Origin: Aselliscus stoliczkanus
Lineage: Eukaryota; Chordata; Mammalia; Chiroptera; Hipposideridae
Assembly: GCA_033961575.1 (NCBI GenBank)
Contig: CM066728.1
Location: 103,430,852 to 103,494,851 of the forward strand
Reading direction: 5' to 3'
DNA: 64,000 nt
This document shows, one piece after another, positions 1-9,545 of the stretch. Under the pieces are notes generated by a model that did no database searches, was not told where the DNA came from, and saw only the letters and a program-made list of their open reading frames with translations. Position 1 is the stretch's first letter, and each line of letters starts with the position of its first letter. Made by a program: the position numbers and the translations under genes.

Positions 1-2656
1 CAACTAATATGCATTGAGACTCTCCCTGATAGATGGTCTTCAAATGCTTTATTTTCTAAACTTACTTGGCCACAATAAACTTTTTGTGGAAGACTTTTAT
101 TAACATCTTGAGTCACATTCGTATTCTGCAGAACAGAGTTTGGGAAAGTTGCAGCAGGAACTAAACTTCCCAGTTGGATTTCCTAGAAAATTCCTCCTTG
201 CTATGTCTACACAGTATTGAAGGAATTCAGCAACTAAGTGGAAAAAAATTCAGAATCAATTAGTTCAAAGCGGAAAAGTTATGTCAACACAGCAAAAATT
301 CATTGAGTTACTACAATGAGATACCAGTGTCGTTTAAAGGTTAAATACCAAATTATGACAATAATCAAACTGAGGCATGACCAAACTTTAAAAAGGAATA
401 AAATGTTTATATTCAAGCTAATGTATATCTCTCAGACACACCTCCCATTATTCATTTTACAAATAATTAAGGTGTCGTCTATATGAGCCAGGCATGGGGC
501 CAGTTCACCAAGGTCATAGCAATGAGTAAACCCCCAAACTCCCACCGGCACAAAAGTTTTAGAGGCCCCTGACTGTACCATCCAAGCATTATTTATATCT
601 TTGCCGCTGGAGATGTACTGTAGCAGACTTAAGTGACATTTACCACAATAGAGAGACAATTATAACTACCTACAACAAGAGAACATCAGAAATATGTTAA
701 AACTGAACATTTCCTACTAAAAAGCTGTGGATATAACTCAGTATGCAGATGATTAAATATTTTACCCTTACATCTTTTAAAAACACATATGGTACTCTCT
801 AAACCATTAGTGTAGTTAAAGCCAAAAATGACATTTTTATCTCAAGTTTCTGTTGAGTTTACAAAACAACTTTTTACAGGTTTCCTCTAGATACTTTCCA
901 TCCCAAGAAACCATGAAGCTATTATGTTTAGGAAATGTCACAATATTTCCCCACACCATAAAGGAACTGCATTACTATACTATTTCCAGGCAGAGTCATA
1001 CATTTTCCAAACAAAACATGAGCTAATCTGAAAGTCTTTTTTCAATATGTAAACTTTCCATGTTTTCCATGCTTGCCAGGTTAGAGACAAGGCCAGAGAG
1101 ATTACATTAATGGAATGTAACTTACTTTTGTAATACAGGAAACTGCCATCCTTTTCATCAGGTCTAAGGGTGGGGTATAGTGGGGAAAGGAGGTGAAACT
1201 GGATTGAACAATCCCTTTTCTTTCCAGTTTAAACCACTCCCCTTTGTCCATCCTAAATTTTAGGCTTTGGTACCAAGGAATGGAAGAGAAACAAAGATGA
1301 GCCACAGTGGTGATGGAGGAAGATTGCCTAGGTGTGTTTGGAGTGGGCAGTGTGTGAGCACATGCAGGTGTGCCTGGGCAAGTAGACACTTAAAGGGCAA
1401 ACACCTTGAAAAGATGGAGGATGCTACTGGCTTTCTTCTGACCTATACTGATGTCTTTCTTTATAGCAACCATAAAAATCCACCTTTAAAATGACAGCTA
1501 AGTCAGATCATTCATAATCTACCGATCCCTGACAGTGTTCCTATCTATGTGTTTGCCTTCCTGGTTCAGTGACGGATGTTCCCTTGATGAAACTCATGCC
1601 GTGTCTGTTTCCTGCTTCAGGATCCCTACCATCTCTAGTGCTCCACTCTCTCCTCTGTAAAGATTGCAATCTAGCCATCCATGGCTAAATCTGGCACGAT
1701 GGACTTTTGTCAGGTTTGGCTTTTCTTTCCCCCTCATCTGTGGACCAAAATAAAAATCAGGATGTTTCAAATAAAGTCCCAGCTTCTGGCTTCTTTTGAA
1801 GAACCGAAATATCTTACAACTCTGGTCTCAAAATTACTACAATGTACAACCTGCAGGGACTCAGGATCATGGGAGGTCCAAGTCCATCTAAATCCTACCA
1901 CTCATGTAACATCTGCTTAAGGAAGGCCAGTTTCGTTCCTGTTAAACCACATGTTTGGCCCCTAGAGGCAGGAACTACTCATCTCAGTGACAACTGACAC
2001 TCAGCATATAGAGATCACCTAATGAAGAGAATTCCTCCATCCTTGCTGATTTCAGTGCCTTTCCTAGCTCAGCACTTCAATGCTCTTGTCCTCATGTCCA
2101 CAGAAGTCTCCTGGACCTCAATCCATCAAGGATTTCTTCTTTCTTCTTTCTTCACCATTTTCCTCTTTATTGATTCTTTTCTATACACAGTTTTTATCAT
2201 CTTGAAGGAAAAATAAAGCACTTTCCTTTATATTTTGTCTCCCTCAAGCTTTTCTTCCCCTTTTCTTCCCAGAAGAAAAAAAACAAAAATCTGAAAGAAT
2301 AAGCATGCCTTGCTCTTTGCAATTCTACCCACAATTCATTTTCCAAATTACTAAAATCTAGTCCCAGCAGACTTTGGAAACTACGTCCCCTAAAGTCACC
2401 AATGGCCTCTTTCTCCCACCCATGAGACAGCATTCATTCCTCACTATGTTAACCTTGGTGCAATATCTGCCATGGATGAGTATTAACTTCTACCTTGAAA
2501 TTCTGTTATTAGTATTTCCTAGATTCCATAGATAGACTGGTTCCTTGTTTGCATTCTCGTCTTCAAACAGTCATTTTCTCAACTTCATCAAAGATTTAAA
2601 ACATTTTTCATATTTTTAAACATAAATGCTGTGTTTTGCAGCTTTCAAACATTATA
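1..2656. other. Unassigned AT-rich DNA, no gene seen
   Basis: No exon-like reading frame, RNA gene or clear young repeat is visible. The open frames here are short and without recognisable motifs. The part from about 2030 to 2430 is pyrimidine-rich and includes 'aaagtcaccaatggcctc', which recalls the 'ggtcaccaatgacctcc' stretch of L2, so an old L2 relic is possible there but not secure. Confidence 0.5.
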
Positions 2657-3210
2657 TGAGTTCTGACAATTAAGTTCGTGAACTCATCCTAGAAAAAGTG
2701 CTACATACCTCATTGCTAACTATCACTACAGCCAACTTTGAAGTACTTCCCTTGGGAAGCTATGCACCAATGCAAGCACCTAGTCCACCCTTCAGAGCAG
2801 TTTTGGAACTCTTTCTGGAATGACCATCAGAGCTGTCATCGTATTACCCTTGATGTCCTGAATGTCATCAAAATGTCTTCCTTTCAATAGTTCCTTTATC
2901 TTTGGGTAAAGAAAGAAGTCAGGTGAGTAGAGAGGGTGTTCCAATAGGGTTATTTGTTTACTGGCTAAAACCTCCCTCACACACAGTGTCGTGTGAGCTG
3001 GTGCATTGTCGTGATGCAAGAGCGATGAATTATTGGCAAAAAGGTCAGGTCAATTAAGTTTTTCACTCAGCCTTTTCAGCACTTCCAAATAGTAAATTTG
3101 GTTAACTGTTTGTCCATTTGGTACAAATCCATAATGACTAATCCCTCTGATATCAAGAAAAGTTAGCAACATTGTTTCAACAAGTTTGCAAACTTAATTG
3201 TCTGACCGCG
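2657..3210 (-). mobile_element. Internally deleted mariner element
   Basis: Both ends carry a 28-bp inverted terminal repeat sharing the core 'gacaattaagtt' (left 2657-2684, right 3183-3210). TA dinucleotides flank it (2655-2656 and 3211-3212), the usual Tc1/mariner target. At 554 bp it is well under half the roughly 1.3 kb of a complete mariner. The terminal repeat is joined almost directly to the C-terminal half of the transposase, which reads on the minus strand. The copy at 46040-46612 has the same architecture in the opposite orientation. Confidence 0.85.
2792..3180 (-). pseudogene. Mariner transposase, C-terminal fragment
   Basis: Mariner transposases are DDD enzymes that cut and rejoin the element ends. 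Reading from about 3175 downward gives MLLTF-DIRGI-HYGFVP and then NGQTVNQ-YYLEVLKRL, the mid-catalytic part of the family. A continuous 75-residue frame (3019-2792) begins at HHDNAPAH, the motif holding the second catalytic aspartate, and runs through LEHPLYSPDF to GRHFDDIQDIKGNT. Compared with the second window copy, about five or six residues are missing after SPD, and these would include the third catalytic aspartate. The N-terminal DNA-binding region is absent. It is certainly inactive. Confidence 0.85.
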
Positions 3211-3234
3211 TACACCTAATTCTTAAAATACCTC

Positions 3235-3440
3235 TTTGAGTCAGACCTAATAACATCACACCGATGTTTCAATGATAAAATAACTTTAAACAGGTTAAGT
3301 AAGCTTTACAAGTTTATTCATCTAACAGAAGTAGAGTTGGGACTCAAATTCTGGTCTTTCTTGCAACCAACCCCATGCTCTTTGGTGCTTCTCTGTCCTG
3401 TCTCCTCTTTCTCAAGCTTCTTGGTTAGACCTCAGATCTC
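3235..3440 (-). mobile_element. MIR-like relic
   Basis: The text 'gttaagtaagctttacaag...agtagagttgggactcaaattctggtc' follows the antisense order of a MIR SINE (gaggttaagtaacttgcccaag, then ggcagagc, then attcgaacccag). It is strongly diverged and the boundaries are approximate. Confidence 0.4.
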
Positions 3441-3590
3441 GTCTCATCTTAAGTGTTTCCATGTGCAATTCCAATGATGCGCATGGGTTCCCCAGTCACT
3501 TTCATGCTGATATTCTCCAGCAATGTGCCTCCGTTTCAGGCTTTTACTCTAACGATTGAACTTTAGTATTAAGAGCCATATGCTCTAAAG

Positions 3591-3593
<3 letters not shown>

Positions 3594-3633
<40 letters not shown>
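3594..3633. repeat. (GT)n microsatellite
   Basis: About 20 uninterrupted GT units. Confidence 0.98.
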
Positions 3634-3637
<4 letters not shown>

Positions 3638-3824
3638 CGCTGGCAGAAAATTCATTTATATACATTTTCACCTATGCAAAAAGAAGTTCGCAGTGTAAAC
3701 TCAATTTATTGACAACATGCGTTCCATTGTATATAATTAAAAAGCTATGTGATCATCATCAAGTAAATGGCATTATAGTTTGAGAATAGAAAGTAATCAC
3801 ATTAATTCCCTATTGAATCGATCT

Positions 3825-3829
<5 letters not shown>

Positions 3830-3885
<56 letters not shown>
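3830..3885. repeat. (CT)n microsatellite
   Basis: About 27 CT units after a short impure start. It lies only 200 bases from the GT array at 3594. Confidence 0.98.
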
Positions 3886-3890
<5 letters not shown>

Positions 3891-5364
3891 CTAAGATCAT
3901 ATATGTGTATCAGAGCAGAGGTAACAGAAGGTACCTTCTTTTGTCTTAAGAGAACATCTGGCATGATTAAAATGTAGAGCAAAGAAAACACAGATTTCAT
4001 CCAAAAGTTCATGCTTTCAGTTAATTGTGTCATTCCATCATTGATTTTATCTTGTTTGCTTTTTTTGTGATTGGATGTTTTTCTTTAGACTACAGTTTCT
4101 TATATTTTTCCACAAAGGCAAAATAGGTAATGACTATTTAGAATTTAAATGTATGTTGGCTTCCTCTACTGGAAAGGCTAAAAATACTCAGTTTGCATGG
4201 TTCCTTATGGACAGAAATAATCATGTGACATGGTTCTGGACAATTACATGTTCATAGAGGTCAGTGGAGGAGATTTCCAGGACAGCTTTTTTAGAAAGGC
4301 CAGACTTGGTAGCTACAGCCCATTTTGCACCTTCAGCTTTTTCTGCTTTCCCCTTTTGCTATTTGAAATGGGGATGCAATGTGCCAAGGCATGGCTGCCA
4401 CCTGCAACACTGAAAACAAGTGCTTCTGGAAATGATGGCAAAGCAAAAGAGTAAGAGCTCAGGCCCTTGGTGACATATGTAAGCTGCTAGACCAGCCCTG
4501 AACTTACCTATTTATGATCATGTGAGATGGTCAGCCTCCTCCTGTGTAAGCCACCAGTTGGGTTTTCTGTACTTGCAGATGACGTCATTCCTGATAGGAA
4601 TGCTCTTATGCAAGAAACACTCTTCATCGCTATGGTTGAACAGGAGGGAATGAATTTCAGAGCTCATCATCAAGGTGCCCACTTTATCCCAATTTGGAAA
4701 ATAAAATAGTAGCACTAGAAGAATATAACAAATCATTGAAACCACTTCATTTTAGAATTTAGGAACTTAGAGCCCAGAATGGTTTAAGAATTTGTTCAAG
4801 TCCACTCTGCTCCTGTTGCTTGAACAAGGATCCTGGTATCCTGAACCCCATTCTGAATGCTCCCCTGTATCTCTGAAATTAAAGAGAATTTTTATGTCTG
4901 AGACAGCTGAAACCCTGATTAGAGCTTTGTATATACTTGTCACTAACATACTCTGACAGATCCAAGGTAGCAAAGTCAGTATTAAGGAGTCTTAGGGGGA
5001 AAATGAGAATTATTAAGGGGTGGAAAATTAACTACATAAGGAAAATTGCAAATGATCTCAATATTTTTATAGCCTGGTGAAGAATGAGGGAGGACTAATT
5101 GTCTGGAGTAGAAGATAAACTCTGTTACAGCATGGGCCCACTCTGCTTTGTTTGTTCCTCCATTCATGACAATCCAGTCATGTAGAAGATATTGAATAAA
5201 TTCTAATTAAATGAAACAATTAATAAAGGAATGGTGAATAACCATATATAATATAATTTCCATAAGATTAAGGAAAGAATAAGATTAAGGAAAATCATCT
5301 TGCTGACACATAAAGGACTTCAGGTAGATTATAAGGCCGGTATTTATGGCAGCGAATGATTAGA
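3886..5364. other. Unassigned DNA with one MIR/L2-like patch
   Basis: No gene is seen. The patch 4745-4870 ('ggaacttagagcccagaatggtt...caaggatcctggtatcctgaa') resembles antisense MIR or L2. A 17-bp near-perfect tandem duplication of 'ataagattaaggaaa' lies at about 5263-5295. Confidence 0.5.
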
Positions 5365-5366
5365 TA

Positions 5367-5597
5367 TGGGGTACCAAAAAGAAGTATCCAAGTGGACTCT
5401 TTGGTCAACGTGGCTCAAGCAGTAGTTTGCCGTTATCAGAAGTGTCTGGACACTGATGGTAACCACTTTGAGCACCTTTTGTAATTGCAGAAGTCAAACG
5501 TGACTTGTATTCATCTTTTATTGGAATATACTGAGTATTACAATTTTAATACAGTTTTCCTTTCTTAAAATGTATATACTTTTTTTGGCACCCTCTG
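5367..5597 (+). mobile_element. Internally deleted Tc1/mariner relic with transposase tail
   Basis: The left end 'ggggtaccaaaaagaagtat' and the reverse complement of the right end 'gagggtgccaaaaaaagtat' match as terminal inverted repeats, and TA flanks both sides (5365-5366, 5598-5599). Between them, 5401-5484 reads in one plus frame and ends RYQKCLDTDGNHFEHLL followed by a stop. This closely resembles the C-terminus of mariner-type transposases (R-KC---G-HFEHLL). Everything upstream of that tail is deleted, leaving 231 bp. It is a different family from the mariner at 2657, because the terminal repeats are unrelated. Confidence 0.75.
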
Positions 5598-6429
5598 TAT
5601 ATTGACCATGAGAAAATTACTAAACACAGTCAGAGAGAAAAGGGAGATTAATCATAAAGGAACAGTAATTAAACAGGCAGTTGATTTCTCAAAAGTAATA
5701 ATGGAAGGTCAAACACAGTGGATTAATATCTTCAAGATGCTGTGAGAAAATAACCATTAACTAAGAATTCCATCCATGGCCAGATTATTAGTCCAGCATG
5801 AAGACAAAAATAAAGGGAATATACAATAAGATAACAGTACAGTTAAAGAGGTGTATCATGAACAAATACAATGATCTCAAAAGAGAGAGTAAAGATCCAT
5901 GGAGGGGTGTGTAAAGGAAATGATAAACTCATGGTTATTCTAAATAAATTGTTTCAAACAATAATGTGTGATTTTAGCAGTTTAGAAAGATTGAACTAAT
6001 TCATTGTATAGAAATAACATTTAAGACAGAATTGGTTTTAAAATATAATAAAGTCCTTATATTATGTAATAAGAGAATAAAGAGAATAACTTTAGACTGT
6101 GCTAAATGAATTATTCATGTTGCTATTTTAAGTCTAATCACAAAATGATATGAATAAAATGTATAACATCCTGTAATATAAAGAGAAAAAATTAATTTTA
6201 AAAAATCAATCCCATTTAAAAAGCAAGAAATGAGAAAAACAAACTCCAGATGCATGTTTTATAATAGACAAATTTGACATTTTGAGATACAGACCGGTTG
6301 AGGTCAAAACATAGGGAAAAGATACACCAGGCAAAACTAACTAAAAGAAAGCCAGTGTGGCTATGCTAGTTACAGACAAAATAGACTTTATATCACGAAG
6401 CATTATTAGTGATAAATCTTTACCATAAA

Positions 6430-6545
6430 GATATGATTTATATATATATTATATATTATATATATATTATATATTATATATTATCTAATATATATATAAT
6501 TATATATTTATATATATATTAGATAATATATATATGTAATATACT
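6430..6545. repeat. AT-rich repeat with perfect palindrome
   Basis: A run of TA/TTA units. Bases 6477-6498 and 6509-6530 are perfect 22-base inverted arms around a 10-base AT loop, with 'agataat/attatct' inside the arms so that the register is not just TA slippage. It could extrude as a cruciform. Confidence 0.9.
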
Positions 6546-7425
6546 ATTGTATGCACTTAAATGGCAGGAGTTCAACATATATACCAAAACTGGGACACTC
6601 ACAAGGGAAATATAACACCAGCATTGTTGGAAAATTCAGCATACTTCTCAGTAATCAATAGATAAAACAGACAAAACTGAATATACATATAAAAGAACTG
6701 CACAATATAAAGCAATAGCAATAAAAAGAAAAGACTTGGACTAAAGGACAGTTCATAGTGGGGAGAACGTACATATTTCTCAAGCACACATGGAGCTTTT
6801 ATGAAAACTGACCATGTGCTCTGCCATAAATCAAAGGCTAATGAATTTCAAATTAGAAACTTCTTACATTCTTAGACAATGATGAAATTGAATCAGCAAG
6901 TAGCATTAAACATAAAATTTACTCTACCTCCATATTTAAAAATTTTAAAAGCACAATTTGCATGACTCATGACTCAAAGAAAAAAATTATAATGGAAATG
7001 TTAAAAGATGTAAAACTGTAATAATGAATATACAACACAGCAAAACTTGTGGGATAGGGCTAAGCTATTAAGTGCAATGTATATTCTTAAATGCTGATGT
7101 TAGGTAAGAAAAAGAGAGACTGAAGTAAGAAGCTAACCGTCCATAACTTGATATTTAAAAAAAAAAAATAGAATGAATATAAGGAACTTAAAAGGGAGAA
7201 AAGAATAAAGACAGGAGAAATCCTTGTAATAGTAAATAAAAATTTAGTAGAGACAAGCAATAAAGCCAACATGAGTTCTCTGAAAACACTAACAAAATAG
7301 TCACATTTCTGATAAGAGTCACAGTAAAAGAAAGATAAGTTACAACTAAGCAGTTCAAATAAAAAGCGGTACACAGCTACCATACAGTATAGTTTAAAAA
7401 ATAGAAAATATCATGAATAGATATT

Positions 7426-7755
7426 GTGTTATACATTGGAATACTTGTTAACATTTACAAATTTGGGGGAAAATATAACATAAAAACTGAAGTAAGAAAA
7501 AAAGAAAACCCTAGTAGCTTTAAAACCTTTAAAGAAACTAAATCAATAGTAAGAAATATGCTTATCAAAATACCACCAGCCCTAGAAGCAAGCAAGTTCT
7601 ATCAAATATTGAAGGAGAAAAAGTTCCAATCTGACAAAACTTTTTCCAAAAAACAGAAAACTAGAGAATGCCCCTTCAACTGTGTTCATGAGGCTTGTAT
7701 AACCTTAACACCAAAGCTAAATAAGAAAAGCATAAGCCTCAAAATTATAAATTGA
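7426..7755 (+). pseudogene. L1 ORF2 fragment (reverse transcriptase region)
   Basis: A 109-residue open frame. Its centre (IPPALEASKFYQILKEKKFQ) and end (CITLTPKLNKKSISLKIIN) follow the L1 ORF2p segment just before the RT core, where intact proteins read like 'FYQ-LK', then 'ITLIPKP' and 'RPISL-NID'. L1 ORF2p is the endonuclease/reverse transcriptase that copies L1 RNA into DNA. Here the frame is only a short survivor in a decayed element, with no upstream endonuclease frame left and a stop right after the RPISL-equivalent part. Confidence 0.7.
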
Positions 7756-7790
7756 AAGTCAGTCATACACAGAATATTGGAAGTTGTCTG

Positions 7791-8380
7791 AGCAACGTAT
7801 TACAAATGAATAGCGTTATTCTCTAACCCGGCCTATCCAGGAGCAGAGCCATTGCTTTCCCTTGCACCTGACCGAGGATGTGGTGGAGTAGGCGGGCTGA
7901 CAGGCATCAGGAGCCCCCGTCGATGCCCCGTGTTTCATCCTAAGCTGCCCCTTGTGATGGGTTTCCTCCCTCCCACTAAAACGTTAAGGACATGGAGATT
8001 TGGAAATGTGAAATAAGAAGTGGTAAGTAGAGCAGGGATTGAAATTGAAATCATCTGATTCCAATTTTAGCTCTGTTACTCTTCCACAGCCGTGTACTGG
8101 TAAATGTTTAATAACCAGCTCTCCAGGAAAAACAGCCCTCATCTGTAGCATTTGCTGATTTCTGTGGTGCAAACCCTCCCATGGCTGATGTCAGTCAAGC
8201 TGCCCCATGGTGTCACCGAACACGGAGCTGGGAAGAGCTGCTCACAGCTGGCTCTGCGAGCTAGTGTGCATGCTGGCTCCAACCTCCCCCACTGGATTAG
8301 TCCCGGTGTCTTCCTGCCTTATTTATTAACTCCTCTTTCTTCCTTAAACACAGATTTTTAGCTTCTTTTGCACGTAATAA
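7791..8380. other. Unassigned, slightly GC-richer DNA
   Basis: No convincing exon. About 8015-8075 ('agagcagggattgaaattg...gctctgttactcttccac') looks like an antisense MIR. The surrounding frames have no motif. Confidence 0.45.
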
Positions 8381-8880
8381 TCCACAAACATCATTTATTT
8401 AATAGATACTCGTACTCATCGATCATCTGTAATTTGCTGGTCATTTTTCTTAGCACTAAAATACAGTAGTTAAAAAAAAAACAAGTCCTAGAGGCCGGCC
8501 GAGTGGCCTGGTGTTTAAGTGCTGGCTTGGGAAGCCAGCGGCCCCGGTTCGGATCCCACATATGAGGGTTAGTGACACTGCCCTCGAAAGAAAAAAAAAA
8601 AAAAGTCCTGCCCTCGTGGCACATACAGAGTAGAGGGAACACATAGAAACTAAAATATAAAGTCAATTATATAATCTATTAGAAGGCCATAATTGCTCTG
8701 GAGAAGATCAAGCAGGAAAATAGCAGAGGAAGAGCTCAATATTATGCATCAATTTTAAGAGGGTCAGCCTTATTGGGAAGGTGATATTTGAACAAGGACT
8801 TAATGGGGATAAGGAACCAGGGTGTGTGAATGTCCAGTAAGGTGTCTGCCAGATATAAAGAACAATGGTTATAAAGACCA
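8381..8880 (-). mobile_element. L2-like ancient repeat, split by a SINE
   Basis: Before and after the SINE the sequence follows a familiar old mammalian LINE-like consensus: 'tcatttatttaatagatac', then after the SINE 'agtcctgccctcgtggca', 'aagatcaagcaggaaaa', and 'gaaggtgatatttgaacaaggactt'. The two halves join cleanly if the SINE and one target duplication are removed. Confidence 0.55.
8493..8604 (+). mobile_element. Family A SINE (short tRNA-derived)
   Basis: The body begins 'ggccggccgagtggcctgg' and ends at 'cactgccctc' plus a poly(A)-rich tail. A-box-like 'gagtggc' and B-box-like 'ggttcggatcc' are present. Target duplication 'aagtcct' on both sides. 'Family A' is a label used only here. 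Confidence 0.9.
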
Positions 8881-8972
8881 AGAGGCACTAGCATACCGTG
8901 GTGTAACCAATGTTGGCCAGGAAGTAAGGATGGCCAGTGCAGAGAGGGTGCAGCCAAGGATAAGTAGGAGAG

Positions 8973-9533
8973 AGGCAGGCTGAGTGGCTCAGTTGGCTAA
9001 GAGTTAGCTTAAGAGTGCGAGCTCTGAGCAACAGGGCTGCCAGTTCGATTCCCACATGGGCCAGTGACGCTGTGCTCAAGCTGAGCTGCCAACAGATGGC
9101 AGGATAGCTCAGCTGGTGAGAGCACGTTCTCCTAACAAGAAGACTGCCTGTTTGATGGTGGCTATGCCCACCCTCAGCTAAGACTGAACTCGGCACCTTG
9201 AGCTGAGCTGCCACCCAGATGGCTCAGTGGATAGAGCGTGCGCTCTCAACAACAAGGCTGCTGGTTCGACTCCCACATGGAATGGTGGCTACGCCCACCC
9301 ACAACTAAGATTGAACACAGCATCTTGAGCTTAGAGGCCACGAGCTGCTGACAGGCAGCCAGATGGCGATTGGCGCCCTCCAATGGCGATGGCGATTGGC
9401 GCCCTCCAATGGCGATGGCGATTGGCGCCCTCCAAGACTGAAGAACAACAACTTGGCTGGTCCTCTTCCCCAATTCCCCAACACTGTTCCCCTCCCCCAA
9501 TTCCCCAATTTAAAAAAAAAAAAAAAAAAAGAA
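8973..9533 (+). mobile_element. Composite retroposon: three tRNA modules, VNTR, shared tail
   Basis: Order: module 1 (about 8976-9065: A box 'gtggctcagttggctaag', B box 'cagttcgattccc'), module 2 (9097-9175: 'gatagctcagctggtgag' with a decayed B box), module 3 (9221-9286: 'gatggctcagtggatagag', B box 'ggttcgactccc'). Then a 26-bp VNTR (9363-9434), a tail 'agactgaagaacaa...cccctcccccaattcccc', and an 18-19 bp poly(A). A weak target duplication (8961-8972 and 9534-9545, 9 of 12 matching) suggests one insertion. The tail matches that of the element at 25417. The layout recalls SVA-type composites but the parts are unrelated to SVA. Confidence 0.8.
9363..9434. repeat. 26-bp tandem repeat inside the composite retroposon
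   Basis: 2.8 copies of a 26-base unit starting 'atggcgattggcgccctcca'. The three units show no mismatches, so the array is young or homogenised. Each unit has an inverted CCAAT/ATTGG pair around 'ggcgcc', and it is the most CpG-dense spot nearby. Confidence 0.95.
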
Positions 9534-9545
9534 TACGTAGATGAG

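Larger units (their letters stand above)
5606..7790 (+). mobile_element. Old L1 retrotransposon, sense strand
   Basis: Diverged L1 sequence in sense order. The stretch 5640-5800 resembles the ORF1 end ('ttcaagatgctgtgagaaaataaccattaactaagaattcca'). The part 6240-6420 matches the ORF2 endonuclease-to-RT linker ('ccaggcaaaactaac...gctatgctagttacagacaaaatagac'). The part 7430-7760 is ORF2 reverse-transcriptase coding sequence. It is full of stops and indels, has no target-site duplication that I can see, and is long dead. An AT microsatellite with a perfect palindrome sits inside it. Confidence 0.75.

Noticed and set aside
1955..1975. Possible CTCF site 'ggcccctagaggcagg'
   Set aside because: The near-invariant 'AGTGG' part reads 'AGAGG'. 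Too weak compared with 18114 and 47304.
3797..4033. Open frames with RE or SL dipeptide runs
   Set aside because: They are translations of the (CT)n microsatellite.
8976..9290. tRNA genes
   Set aside because: The A- and B-box-like words belong to SINE modules with decayed stems and no complete cloverleaf with acceptor and anticodon arms.
9363..9434. CRISPR-like array (26-bp repeats)
   Set aside because: The units are directly adjacent with no unique spacers, in a eukaryotic retroposon.
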